Assembly: GCA_049324875.1 (NCBI GenBank)
Contig: JBMONC010000060.1
Location: 13,447 to 77,446, forward strand
Direction of reading: 5' to 3'
Source of the DNA: JAWLHU01 sp049324875
GTDB taxonomy: Bacteria > Bacillota > Sulfobacillia > Symbiobacteriales > Symbiobacteriaceae
Length of the DNA: 64,000 bases
Part shown: positions 24,670-33,587 of the stretch, piece by piece
How positions within the stretch are numbered: the first letter of the stretch is position 1
Layout: every line of letters starts with the position of its first letter
Notes under the pieces: generated by a model
The model's input: only the letters and a program-made list of their open reading frames with translations
Database searches by the model: none
What the model was told of the DNA's origin: nothing
Translations under genes and position numbers: made by a program

Positions 24670-25713
24670 CTACTGTAGATAGGTGGTCGGATCCACCGGC
24701 ACCCCGTCGACGTGCACCTCGTAGTGAACGTGGGGTCCGGTGCTCAGGCCTGTGTTGCCGACCCAACCGATAACCTCGCCACGCTTGACCTCCTGGCCGT
24801 ACTCGACGTTCCAGTCAACCATGTGGGCGTACAGTGTCTCGAAGCCGTATCCGTGGGATAGTTTCACGGTGTAGCCATAGCCGCCGCTCATCCATCCGGC
24901 GTGGACCACCACACCGTCAGCTGTCGCGTGGATCGGGGTCCAGTAATCATGGGCAAAGTCAATGCCCTCATGCTGTTGCTGTCCCCATCCAAAGGGGCTC
25001 CAGCGCCAGCCGAAGCGATCAGTGATGCGCCCCCCTGTAACAGGGAGGCCCGTAGGCCGGTGGGCCAGGTAGTGGAGGTGGTCTACGATCTCCTGCTTCC
25101 CCTCGGACAGCGCCTCTTTGGCCTGGTCGATCATCTCCAACTGTGCGCTGAAGGCGCTGTTGGTCACCTGAGCAACCTCCAGGTTCTTTTGCGGGGAGCC
25201 GCCGAGCCTGGCCAACTGAAGGTCAAGGCTGAGCGTGTCACGCCGCCCCAGAACGTACTCCCGAACGTCACCAGGCAGGAGGGTGGCCAACGTGGGGAGG
25301 TTTTCCTGACGGAACGCAGCGGCCTCTGGGCCACCACGGCCGGCGGTAGCAATCGTTTCATCCCGGCTGTCTCCGCTGCGAGAAGAAACCGTGCCAGTCT
25401 GGCCTGTTAGTTGCTTAATCTGCTCCTCAAGGCTTTCCAACTCGTAGAGCCGGGCCTGGATGGCCTGCGCCTTGGCCTGCATCTCTTCGATCTGGGCCTG
25501 CTGGAGACGGTTTGCCTTACGAAGTTCCTGGAGTTCCACCAAATCGGTGCGCAACGCCTCGACCTGCTGGTAGTAGTACCAAGTCCCTCCCGCCAATCCG
25601 ACGAAGAGGGCAGCCACCACAACCAGCCAACTGGGCGAAAAGGTAAAGCTAAAACTGCGCTTTGCGGTTTGAGGGACGACAATGACGGTTAGACGACGGT
25701 TGTTCTTCGCCAA
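24670..25713 (-). CDS. Membrane-anchored M23 endopeptidase with coiled coil
   Basis: A 347-residue protein. One membrane segment (about 26-46) follows a basic N-terminus. A coiled coil (about 48-100, heptads rich in L, E and Q) and a linker lead to a C-terminal M23 domain (about 235-345) with HEGIDFAH and HVHYEV as metal ligands. The start is a TTG with a G-rich SD (GGGGGGGA). The architecture resembles wall endopeptidases whose coiled coil transmits an activating signal. It is linked to the bactofilin gene downstream. Confidence 0.9.
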   Translation of the reverse strand: MAKNNRRLTVIVVPQTAKRSFSFTFSPSWLVVVAALFVGLAGGTWYYYQQVEALRTDLVELQELRKANRLQQAQIEEMQAKAQAIQARLYELESLEEQIKQLTGQTGTVSSRSGDSRDETIATAGRGGPEAAAFRQENLPTLATLLPGDVREYVLGRRDTLSLDLQLARLGGSPQKNLEVAQVTNSAFSAQLEMIDQAKEALSEGKQEIVDHLHYLAHRPTGLPVTGGRITDRFGWRWSPFGWGQQQHEGIDFAHDYWTPIHATADGVVVHAGWMSGGYGYTVKLSHGYGFETLYAHMVDWNVEYGQEVKRGEVIGWVGNTGLSTGPHVHYEVHVDGVPVDPTTYLQ

Positions 25714-25764
25714 ACAGCGAGTCCCCCCCGAGCGGGTGCATCTCCGCGGTTAGTAGGAGCAGTT

Positions 25765-25803
25765 AAAACGGGCAATATGGGTGATTCCACCCCATATTGC
25801 CCG
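25765..25803 (-). terminator. Strong terminator downstream of the DUF4446 gene
   Basis: A long stem (about 13 bp; 25769-25781 with 25791-25803) with an AT-containing arm, followed on the minus strand by TTTTAAC. Confidence 0.9.
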
Positions 25804-25828
25804 ATTCCTTCCTGCATCTAAAAGATTT

Positions 25829-25848
25829 AGTCTCATTTAAGTGAGACT
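25829..25848 (-). terminator. Second hairpin downstream of the DUF4446 gene
   Basis: A 7-bp perfect stem (25829-25835 with 25842-25848) followed on the minus strand by AAATCTTTT. Together with the next hairpin it forms a tandem terminator. Confidence 0.6.
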
Positions 25849-25900
25849 TTCGTAGGGTTGAGGGATGCACAATGACCCATCACCCCTCAGTTCATTGGGG

Positions 25901-26395
25901 CTACCCCATCTGGCCCTTCGCGATGGCCAGCGCCTGCTTCTCCTCATCTGACAGCGTGTAGGTAGAGACTCCCCCGCGGATGGGCTTCGCATAGATGCGG
26001 GATTCGCTGCGGCCATATAGGCTGGACAGGACAAAACCGTTGTCCTGTGCATCCAGGAGGGCAATGGCGAAGCTGAGATCACTCCCGGTATCTGGAAAGG
26101 CGTTAAAGCGGACGATCCCGACGCGCTGAACGTGGCGGAGAGAGTCGGTCGCCAGGCCGTCAACCCGCCGCTCCAGCAAGGAGTGGGCCTGCTTCAAGGC
26201 CTGCAAATCCTCCCCCTGAGCCAGGAGCAAGGCCTCCAGATCCTTTCCGGTCTGTCCATTCAGGAGCAGACGGTACCGACGAAGCAGGCGTGATTGCCGC
26301 AGCATAACCACTAGGATGAGAAGGAGCGCAAGAACACAAAGACCGAGTGCCGAAAGGGCGACAATGGTAGGATCAAGCAACTCGAGGGCGTCCAC
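25901..26395 (-). CDS. DUF4446 family membrane-anchored protein
   Basis: A 164-residue protein: a membrane helix near the N-terminus (about 9-32), a basic and then heptad-like segment (about 33-85), and a C-terminal globular part with VGIVRFNAFPDTGSDLSFAIALLD and DGFVLSSLYGR-type residues (NGFVLSSLYGRSESRIYAKPI) that marks DUF4446. The function is unknown. In Firmicutes the family is often near parAB, as here. The start is the GTG at 26395, eight bases after GGAGG. Confidence 0.85.
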   Translation of the reverse strand: MDALELLDPTIVALSALGLCVLALLLILVVMLRQSRLLRRYRLLLNGQTGKDLEALLLAQGEDLQALKQAHSLLERRVDGLATDSLRHVQRVGIVRFNAFPDTGSDLSFAIALLDAQDNGFVLSSLYGRSESRIYAKPIRGGVSTYTLSDEEKQALAIAKGQMG

Positions 26396-26585
26396 GGTGT
26401 GGACCTCCTTTGCCAGTTTCAGAGCCGGTCTCACGTCTAGGATCTGAGTAAGGGTGGTGTTTGGGGATTGCTGAATCTGCTGACGGTCCGTGTGGATCTC
26501 CCGATACTCCTTGGGCGTATGGGGTCGTGCTGCCCTGAGTCACCCTGAAGTTGCCCTCCGGGGTGCACTTCGACGGAGCCTGCGT

Positions 26586-26601
26586 TGTTCCACGTGGAAC
26601 A
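26586..26601. promoter_or_regulatory. parS site 1
   Basis: TGTTCCACGTGGAACA, a perfect 16-bp palindrome, matches the bacterial ParB-binding consensus TGTTTCACGTGAAACA with a compensated C/G pair. The palindrome extends to 18 bp. Confidence 0.93.
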
Positions 26602-26771
26602 ACAGCCCCACTTCTACCAAGGTGGCTGATGAAAGCCGTGCCAGGGATCCGTGAAGAGCATATGGCCATATCAACAGGAGCCCCACTGCTTGAGCAAACT
26701 CTGCCGGAACCGCGGTGCTCCCATAGGACAAGGGGCGGGTGGTACACCATCCCGGCTGTCATCTACCCCCG

Positions 26772-26787
26772 TGTTCCACGTGGAACA
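26772..26787. promoter_or_regulatory. parS site 2
   Basis: Same 16-bp palindrome as site 1. Here the symmetry reaches 24 bp (26768-26791). Confidence 0.93.
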
Positions 26788-26845
26788 CGGGTGACCAACC
26801 GCAACTCACCTGCGAGGCGTCGGGGCAGAACCCAATCGCCTGCTC

Positions 26846-26861
26846 TGTTCCACGTGGAACA
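26846..26861. promoter_or_regulatory. parS site 3
   Basis: Same 16-bp palindrome, ending only 3 bases before the parB stop codon on the opposite strand. Three sites in 276 bp should nucleate a strong ParB complex near the origin. Confidence 0.93.
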
Positions 26862-26864
26862 TCC

Positions 26865-27758
26865 CTACACCCGGAACCGCTCCTTGGGTGCTGGCGGGGT
26901 TGGTGAAGAGCCCACTCCCAGGGTATCGAGAATCCGTCCGAGCCCCTCCTCGCCAAAGAAGGTGATCTCAATCCTTCCCTTCTCCCTGGACAGATGGAGT
27001 CTGACGGGTGTTCCGAAGAACTCTCGCAGTCGGCTCTCCACCTCCCGGAGATCAGGAGTCATCTCCTCAGACTTGCGCACACCACCCTTTCGAGCCGGAG
27101 CAACCTCCCGGGTGAGCTCCTCCACCTGCCGGACCGACAGCCCCTCCTCGACCGCTCGCAAGGCTAATTCCTCCTGGCGCCTACGATCGGCCACCCCCAA
27201 CAGAACCTTCGCATGGCCCATGGAGAGACGCCCGGACCGGACTTGCTGCCGTGCTGCCTCGCTCAACTGCAGCAACCGCAGCGTATTGGCAATCTGCGGC
27301 CGGCTCTTTCCCAGACGGTCCGCCAGCTGCTCCTGGGTCAATTTGAACGTCTCCATCAGGACACGGTACGCCTCTGCCTCCTCCAACGGATTCAGATCCT
27401 CACGCTGAAGATTCTCGATGAGCGCGATCTCCATCGTTTCTGCTTCAGAGAACTCTCGAACGAGCGCGGGGACCTTCTTCAATCCCGCCATTTTGGCCGC
27501 CCGCCAGCGCCGTTCGCCGGCCACAATCTCATAGCCGTCACCCTTCTGGCGCACGACAATCGGTTGCACGATCCCGTGCTCCTTAACGGAAGCGGCCAAC
27601 TCCTCCAACCGAACCTGGTCGAACTCCTTGCGCGGCTGATTCGGATTCGGCTTCACCTGGGAGATCTCGATTTCCATGATGCTGTCCCGATCCCGCTCAG
27701 AGACCTCCACCTCTGGAATGAGCGCTTGAAGTCCCCTACCCAGCCCTTTCTTCGACAT
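26865..27758 (-). CDS. parB: Chromosome partitioning protein ParB (Spo0J)
   Basis: A 297-residue CTP-dependent DNA clamp that loads at parS and spreads. The N-terminus (KKGLGRGLQALIP) is the ParA-stimulating part. The ParB/Srx CTPase domain has GERRWRAAKMAG and ENLQREDLNPLEEAEAY, and the helix-turn-helix (about 135-175) has GKSRPQIANTLRLLQL. The C-terminus dimerises. It overlaps parA by 23 bp, so translation is coupled. Its targets lie directly downstream. Confidence 0.97.
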   Translation of the reverse strand: MSKKGLGRGLQALIPEVEVSERDRDSIMEIEISQVKPNPNQPRKEFDQVRLEELAASVKEHGIVQPIVVRQKGDGYEIVAGERRWRAAKMAGLKKVPALVREFSEAETMEIALIENLQREDLNPLEEAEAYRVLMETFKLTQEQLADRLGKSRPQIANTLRLLQLSEAARQQVRSGRLSMGHAKVLLGVADRRRQEELALRAVEEGLSVRQVEELTREVAPARKGGVRKSEEMTPDLREVESRLREFFGTPVRLHLSREKGRIEITFFGEEGLGRILDTLGVGSSPTPPAPKERFRV

Positions 27759-28512
27759 GTTCGATCACCTCTCTCGCCAACTCCATATACGCCTCGGCGC
27801 CCTTCGACCGCGGATCATACATGGTGATCGGAACTCCGTGACTCGGGGCCTCGCTGAGGCGCACATTGCGGGTGATAATCGACCGATAAACCTTGCCCTT
27901 GAAGAACCGCTTGACATCCTCCACCACCTGAATGCTCAGGTTCGTCCGGCCGTCAAACATGGTGAGCAGGACTCCCTCGACCTCCAGAGCAGGGTTCAGG
28001 GCCTCTCGCACCAAGCGGAAGGTGTCCATTAGTTGAGTAAGCCCCTCCAGTGCGTAGTACTCGCACTGAATTGGAATCAGAATCGAATCAGCCGCCGTGA
28101 GAGCATTGATCGTAAGCAACCCCAGCGATGGCGGGCAGTCCATCAGAATGAAGTCAAATTGCTCCCGGACCGGATGAAGTGCCTTCTTTAGCCGATTCTC
28201 CCGCGAAATCCGTGGCACCAACTCAATCTCTGCACCAGCCAGGTCGATGGTGGCCGGCACAACCGCAAGCCCGGGGACCCGGGTCTCCACCATGGCCTCC
28301 GTGGGGGACATGTCGTCGAGCAGAACATCATAGATCGAGGCCTTCACAGCCTTGCGATCGATCCCCAATCCCGATGTTGCGTTCCCCTGTGGGTCAACGT
28401 CGACCAATAACACTCGCTTCCCCAGCTCAGCCAGGCAAGCGCTCAAGTTGACTGCGGTGGTTGTCTTGCCGACGCCACCCTTCTGGTTCGCTACTGCAAT
28501 GATGCGACCCAC
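27736..28512 (-). CDS. parA: Chromosome partitioning ATPase ParA (Soj)
   Basis: A 258-residue deviant-Walker ATPase: KGGVGKTT (about 11-18) with the signature Lys, switch II DCPPSLGLLTINAL (about residue 125), and the conserved SEAPSHGVPI near the end. It dimerises on ATP, binds DNA and moves ParB complexes; in spore-formers it also affects DnaA. GTG start with GGAGGGAG nine bases upstream. It has no noc-like gene between it and rsmG. Confidence 0.97.
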   Translation of the reverse strand: MGRIIAVANQKGGVGKTTTAVNLSACLAELGKRVLLVDVDPQGNATSGLGIDRKAVKASIYDVLLDDMSPTEAMVETRVPGLAVVPATIDLAGAEIELVPRISRENRLKKALHPVREQFDFILMDCPPSLGLLTINALTAADSILIPIQCEYYALEGLTQLMDTFRLVREALNPALEVEGVLLTMFDGRTNLSIQVVEDVKRFFKGKVYRSIITRNVRLSEAPSHGVPITMYDPRSKGAEAYMELAREVIEHVEERAG

Positions 28513-28846
28513 TCTTCGACACTCCCTCCGTACTCGCCACAGGTGCGATCCCGGATAATCCGTTCAAGAAAGTCATAGTAACTCGTAACTGATTCGGCAT
28601 CCCCATATGCGTTCCTGCACTCATTCACTGGCATTCTCCCTGGAGTTCGCGCCCCCACCCCTTCGGCAACCAAAAAGGACCACCCTACCCACCTACAGGC
28701 AGTATGGCCCTCTCTCGGTTATTTCTCAGAAAACTCTGTGCAACCAGAACGCCGCCAGAGCCGTTTTTCTGCGGGCACCGCTACCGACACATAGCCGAAT
28801 CGGAATGGCCCCGAAAACGCAATGTAAGGCCGCTCCTGCCGCTTTT
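28513..28846. other. parA upstream region without a gene
   Basis: A 334-bp stretch between parA and rsmG. No coding frame with an SD is visible. I found no promoter with two good boxes; TTGCAC near 28740 (minus strand) lacks a matching -10. In Bacillus the noc gene would lie here; it is absent. Confidence 0.5.
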
Positions 28847-29602
28847 TTATAGCGGGCTCTTCGCGGGAGTTCCTGCTCTGCGGGGGTAGGACTTGGGCGT
28901 TGCCATTACCTTCCGAATGCGGATGAGCGAGCGAACCCCCGCACCCTCCGGCAGCTCCACTTCAACGGCTTCCTCCACCTCCCCCCCCAGCAGATTCAGC
29001 GCCCTCTTTGCATGGGCTATCTCCTCTCCCACCCCTGGTCCCTTCATGGCCAGGAACTCCCCTCCTACCTTGACGAACGGCAGGCAGTACTCCGCAAGGA
29101 TCCGCAGCTCCGCAACGGCGCGAGCTGTCACCACGTCATACCGCTCCCGATGCAGGGGGGACTGACCCGCATCTTCAGCGCGGCTCCATATGATCTGGTA
29201 CCCACCAGCACCCCCGGTGAGTGGTTCAATCACCTCTTGTCCAACCACCTCCAGGAATCTGCACCGCTTCTGGAGGCTCTCGAGCAGGACCAGGTCAATC
29301 TCGGGCATAAGGCACTTCCAGGTCACCCCGGGAAAGCCCGCCCCTGTGCCCACGTCGAGCATCTTCAGGCCGGACTGCTTTTGAATGACCTGCAGGCCCG
29401 CCGCCGAATCCAGGGCATGCTTGATCACCATCTCCCTCTCTGCCGTGATGGCGGTCAAGTTTATCCGCTCATTCCACTCTGCCACCAGCGAGAGGTGTTT
29501 GATCACCGCTTCCACCGACGCCTCCGTAGGCGCCAGACCAAAGGCGCGCAGACCTTCCTCCAGGAGTTTCCGATTCGCTGGCTCCATCATCTTCGCCTCC
29601 AT
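28847..29602 (-). CDS. rsmG: 16S rRNA (guanine-N7) methyltransferase RsmG
   Basis: A class I SAM-dependent methyltransferase (251 residues as drawn) that modifies G527 in the 530 loop of 16S rRNA. The SAM motif DVGTGAGFPG lies at about 81-90, and NERINLTAIT upstream of it is typical. The drawn ATG overlaps the mnmG stop as TAATG. A better start by SD is the ATG four codons later (29590), which has GGAGGCGAAG before it. The C-terminus (about 15 basic residues) is slightly longer than usual. Confidence 0.95.
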   Translation of the reverse strand: MEAKMMEPANRKLLEEGLRAFGLAPTEASVEAVIKHLSLVAEWNERINLTAITAEREMVIKHALDSAAGLQVIQKQSGLKMLDVGTGAGFPGVTWKCLMPEIDLVLLESLQKRCRFLEVVGQEVIEPLTGGAGGYQIIWSRAEDAGQSPLHRERYDVVTARAVAELRILAEYCLPFVKVGGEFLAMKGPGVGEEIAHAKRALNLLGGEVEEAVEVELPEGAGVRSLIRIRKVMATPKSYPRRAGTPAKSPL

Positions 29603-31503
29603 TAGCTCCGGTCGCTGTCTGCGGTCGGATTGGCTGTACGGATCCGCTTCTCCAGGTAGACCAGAAGCATGGCAATGTCCGCCGGGGAGACGCCGGCGAT
29701 CCTGCTCGCCTGCCCTACCGTTTCCGGCCGGATGCTGCTGAGCTTCTCGCGCGCCTCCATGGAGAGCCCCCTGAGTTCACGGTAATCCAAATCCTCGGGG
29801 AGCCGCTTACCCTCCAAACGGCGCATCCGCTCGACCTGTTCGATCTCCTTCCGGATGTATCCCTCGTACTTCACCAGGGTTTGCACTTCCTGAATCACAC
29901 TGCGATCAAGGTCGCTCCGTCCCAAACCCATCACGATCAAGTGATCGTACTCGACCTCCGGCCGGCGGAGAAGTTGGGCCAGGGACGCCCCCGTCTTCAG
30001 CTCTGCCGAGCCAACAGATCGCAGAACCGTCTGAACCTCCTCGCTGGGCGGGGCGATGGTCGTCTCCAGCCTCTCACGTTCCGCACCAATGGCATCCCGC
30101 AGCGCCACAAAGGCAGACCAGCGCCGGTCATCCACCAGCCCCACCTCCCGGCCCTTCCCTGTCAGCCGCAGGTGGGCATTATCCTGGCGAAGCATCAGTC
30201 GATACTCTGCCCGGGAGGTCATCATGCGGTACGGTTCCGGGGAACCCTTTGTCACCAGGTCATCGATCAGAACACCGATATACCCCTCGGACCGATCGAT
30301 CACCAGCGGCGGGCGCTCCTGCACAAAGAGGGCGGCATTCACACCGGCAATCAGCCCCTGGGCTGCCGCCTCCTCATAGCCCGAAGTTCCGTTGATTTGC
30401 CCTCCACAGAAGAGTCCCCTCACCAACTTGGTCTCCAGTGATGGTTTCAGCTGCGTGCTGATGATGTAATCATACTCGATGGCATACCCGGCCCGCAGGA
30501 GTTCCGCCTCCTCCATCCCCCTGATGGAGCGGACAACCTCGATCTGAACCTCCTCGGGCAGGCTGGTGGAGAGACCAAGAACGTAGAGCTCCGTTGACTC
30601 CCGTGACTCGGGCTCAAGAAAGACCTGATGACTCTCCTTGTCGGCAAACCGTACCACCTTATCCTCGACGGACGGGCAGTAACGGGGCCCCCGCCCCTCA
30701 ATGACCCCCGTGAACATCGGGGCGCGATGAAGATTCTCCCGGATGATCGCGTGCGATCGCTCGTTGGTGAAGGTAAGCCAGCAAGGCAACTGCTCCCGAG
30801 GTACCCGCTCTGAGAGGAAGCTGAACCGCCAGGGCTCCTCATCCCCCTCCTGCCTGGTCATGACCGAGTAGTCGACGGTCCTCCCATCCACGCGCGGCGG
30901 AGTTCCCGTTTTGAAGCGCCCGACCTGGAACCCCAGCCTTATCAGATTCGCGGTCAGACCAACTGCCGGGGCCATCCCACTGGGGCCCGACTGCCGCTGT
31001 ACCTCGCCAACAATGATCTTGCCATGCAGGTACGTGCCGGTGCTTAGTACAACCGCTCTGGCCGGGAAGAAGAGCCCTGTGGCCGTGACGACTCCCCTGA
31101 CCCGACCCTCCTCCACTACGATGTCCTGAATCATCCCCTGCTTCAGGTCCAGATTCGGGGTGCGCTCCATCACCAGCCGCATCGCCCACGAATACTCCCG
31201 CTTGTCGATTTGCGCGCGCAGCGCCTGCACCGCGGGCCCCTTACCGCTGTTGAGCATGCGCATCTGCAGGAAGGTGGCATCGGCGGTCAATCCCATCTGG
31301 CCCCCCAGGGCGTCTATCTCACGCACAAGATGGCCCTTCGCTGGACCGCCAATGGAGGGATTGCAGTTCATCATGCCGATATTATCCAAGTTTGTAGTGA
31401 AGCACGCGGTCCGCATACCCATGCGGGCCGCTGCCAGAGCAGCCTCAATGCCAGCATGCCCAGCCCCCACCACGATCACGTCATACTCCCTGGTCAACGC
31501 CAT
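29602..31503 (-). CDS. mnmG: tRNA uridine-5-carboxymethylaminomethyl modification enzyme MnmG
   Basis: A 633-residue FAD protein that, with MnmE, installs the cmnm5 group on U34 of certain tRNAs. The FAD motif GAGHAGIEAALAAARMG starts at residue 12; CNPSIGGPAKG and GTYLHGKI are typical, and the C-terminal helical domain (about 550-630) binds MnmE and tRNA. It is complete and lies between mnmE and rsmG in one operon. Confidence 0.97.
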   Translation of the reverse strand: MALTREYDVIVVGAGHAGIEAALAAARMGMRTACFTTNLDNIGMMNCNPSIGGPAKGHLVREIDALGGQMGLTADATFLQMRMLNSGKGPAVQALRAQIDKREYSWAMRLVMERTPNLDLKQGMIQDIVVEEGRVRGVVTATGLFFPARAVVLSTGTYLHGKIIVGEVQRQSGPSGMAPAVGLTANLIRLGFQVGRFKTGTPPRVDGRTVDYSVMTRQEGDEEPWRFSFLSERVPREQLPCWLTFTNERSHAIIRENLHRAPMFTGVIEGRGPRYCPSVEDKVVRFADKESHQVFLEPESRESTELYVLGLSTSLPEEVQIEVVRSIRGMEEAELLRAGYAIEYDYIISTQLKPSLETKLVRGLFCGGQINGTSGYEEAAAQGLIAGVNAALFVQERPPLVIDRSEGYIGVLIDDLVTKGSPEPYRMMTSRAEYRLMLRQDNAHLRLTGKGREVGLVDDRRWSAFVALRDAIGAERERLETTIAPPSEEVQTVLRSVGSAELKTGASLAQLLRRPEVEYDHLIVMGLGRSDLDRSVIQEVQTLVKYEGYIRKEIEQVERMRRLEGKRLPEDLDYRELRGLSMEAREKLSSIRPETVGQASRIAGVSPADIAMLLVYLEKRIRTANPTADSDRS

Positions 31504-31510
31504 ACAGCCT

Positions 31511-32884
31511 TCACTTCCCTATGCAAAAGCGGCTGAAGATCTGATCCAGCAGATCTTCCCCCACCGTTTGCCCGATGATTTCGCCCAAAATCACCCAGGC
31601 CGCCCGAACGTCAATGGAGACCATATCGGATCCCATGCCCAAGGTCAACGACTCCATCGCCCCCGTAAGATGAGCACGGGCCCGGCGCAGGCACTCCTCC
31701 TGGCGGGCATTCACAGTCAGATCCTCCGATGCGTCATGCACACCCGCGACCGCGGCAATGGCTGACTCCAGTTGATCCAACCCGGCCCCGCTTGCCGCCG
31801 AGACCTTGACCACCCGGCTGTCCCCCAGCACCTGATGCACCGCAGCGGCGTCGAAATCCGGTGCAACATCCACCTTGTTCACCACACCCACGGTGGCGGC
31901 GCCGGCGGGAAGGTAGCGAATCCACTCCAGATCTTCTGCAACCACCCCGGCTGTCGCGTCAAATACCACCAGAACCAGGTCCGCCCGGGAGAGTGCCGCC
32001 ATCGTCCGCTCGACACCCAGTTGCTCAACGGGGTCATCGGTCCGTCGGATTCCTGCCGTGTCGGCCAGTTGTACAGGCAGACCCGCGATGCTTACCCACT
32101 CTTCGATCACATCCCGGGTGGTGCCTGGAACCTCGGTCACAATCGCCCGGTTCTCACGCACCAGGCGATTGAGCAGGCTCGACTTGCCTACGTTGGGCCG
32201 CCCGGCGATCACCACGCGCAGCCCTTCCCGCAACAGTCTGCCCTGACGGGCCCCTCCCAGCAGCCGGTCGATCTCGGCGAGCGTCCAGCGGCATCCTGCA
32301 GCCACCTGCTCCTGGGTCTGCACCTCCAACTCCAGCTCAGGAAAATCGATGTCTGCCTCCAGGTGGGCGGTCATCTCCAGCAGCCGGTCCCGAATCGCCG
32401 CCACTGCCTCCCCCAACTCGCCGCGCAGGTGCGAGACTGCCGCGGCCATGGCCCGGTCGGTCTTGGCCCGAATCAGATCAATGACCGCCTCGGCCTGGGC
32501 CAGGTCCATACGCCCGTTCAGGAAGGCCCGCCGGGAAAACTCGCCGGGTTCTGCCAGCCGTGCACCCGCTAGCAACACGACCTCCAGAACCCTCCGGACG
32601 GCCACCTGCCCCCCATGGCAGTGCAACTCCACCACATCCTCACCCGTGAAGGATCTCGGGCCCTTCATGAGCACGGCGAGGGCCTCATCGACATACTGGC
32701 CAGAGGGGTCGACCACCCAGCCATACACCACGGTGTGAGAGCGGCGCCGGCCGAGGGAGGCACCCCTCTTCGGCTGGAAGACCTGCTCCCCCACTGTCAG
32801 CGCCGACGGCCCGCTGATCCGGACAATGCCGATCCCACCCTCACCTGGACCGGTGGCAATCGCCGCAATCGTATCTCCTCGCAT
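31511..32884 (-). CDS. mnmE: tRNA modification GTPase MnmE
   Basis: A 457-residue enzyme. The N-terminal folate-binding domain (about 1-120) is followed by a helical domain with an inserted G domain: G1 GRPNVGKSS, G2 TTRD, G3 DTAGIR, G4 NKVD. The C-terminal CIGK supplies the catalytic Cys. It dimerises through the N-terminal domain and works with MnmG. A terminator after khpB precedes it, so it probably starts its own transcript with mnmG and rsmG. Confidence 0.97.
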   Translation of the reverse strand: MRGDTIAAIATGPGEGGIGIVRISGPSALTVGEQVFQPKRGASLGRRRSHTVVYGWVVDPSGQYVDEALAVLMKGPRSFTGEDVVELHCHGGQVAVRRVLEVVLLAGARLAEPGEFSRRAFLNGRMDLAQAEAVIDLIRAKTDRAMAAAVSHLRGELGEAVAAIRDRLLEMTAHLEADIDFPELELEVQTQEQVAAGCRWTLAEIDRLLGGARQGRLLREGLRVVIAGRPNVGKSSLLNRLVRENRAIVTEVPGTTRDVIEEWVSIAGLPVQLADTAGIRRTDDPVEQLGVERTMAALSRADLVLVVFDATAGVVAEDLEWIRYLPAGAATVGVVNKVDVAPDFDAAAVHQVLGDSRVVKVSAASGAGLDQLESAIAAVAGVHDASEDLTVNARQEECLRRARAHLTGAMESLTLGMGSDMVSIDVRAAWVILGEIIGQTVGEDLLDQIFSRFCIGK

Positions 32885-32916
32885 ACCGCACCCCCCGTCC
32901 GCTCACCTGTTGGATG

Positions 32917-32948
32917 AAAAACGGCCCAGTAGCTTTGCTACCAGGCCG
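32917..32948 (-). terminator. Terminator after khpB
   Basis: A 12-bp stem with one mismatch (32922-32933 with 32937-32948) and a TTT loop, followed by TTTTT on the minus strand. It separates rpmH-khpB from mnmE-rsmG. Confidence 0.9.
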
Positions 32949-32960
32949 CTTGTCCCAAAC

Positions 32961-33587
32961 TTAGCGCTTTGCGTGAATGACCACCCGTCGGAAGGGCTCT
33001 TCCCCCTCGCTCGTCGTGTAGACGTCAGCGTGGTCTTGCAGAGCCAGGTGGATCACCCGCCGCTCCTGCGCGCTCATGGGTTCCAGGGCTGCCGATTCCC
33101 CTGTGCGCGCCACCCGCTCGGCCAGTCGTGCGGCCAGGTTGGTCAGCGTCTCCGACCGGCGTCTGCGATACCCCTCGACATCGAGCAGGATGCGAGGACC
33201 GTCATCTCCCGCCCGCGCGGCCGCCAGGTTGCAGAGGTATTGCAGTGCATCAAGAGTCTGCCCATGATGCCCGATGAGAATTCCCGCTTCCTGGCCGGTC
33301 ACATCGACGTGCACGTATTCGTCGTCCTCTCGGACCTCAATGTGCACCCCAATCTCCATGGCCTCGCAGATGTCGCCCAGGAAATTCTCGACCCGCTCGG
33401 CCCGGTTCTCCTTCAAGGAGACCCGCACCGATGCCGGACGGGCACCGATACCCAGGAAGCCGCTCTTGCCCTCGTCGAGAACCTCGATTTTCACTCGATT
33501 CGACGGAACACCGAGTTGTTCCAGAGCCGCGGCAATGGCCTCGTCCACGGTACGGCCGGTCATCTCAATCGTCTTCATGGGAATCAT
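32961..33587 (-). CDS. khpB: RNA-binding protein KhpB (Jag/EloR)
   Basis: A 208-residue protein with three recognised parts: a Jag-N domain (about 4-55, MTGRTVDEAIAAALEQLGV with FLGIGAR), a KH domain (about 80-150, with IGHHGQTLDALQYL) and an R3H domain (about 150-205, RRVIHLAL). In other Firmicutes it pairs with KhpA and tunes cell elongation. It overlaps the yidC end by 4 bp. The second ATG three codons later is an alternative start. Confidence 0.93.
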   Translation of the reverse strand: MIPMKTIEMTGRTVDEAIAAALEQLGVPSNRVKIEVLDEGKSGFLGIGARPASVRVSLKENRAERVENFLGDICEAMEIGVHIEVREDDEYVHVDVTGQEAGILIGHHGQTLDALQYLCNLAAARAGDDGPRILLDVEGYRRRRSETLTNLAARLAERVARTGESAALEPMSAQERRVIHLALQDHADVYTTSEGEEPFRRVVIHAKR

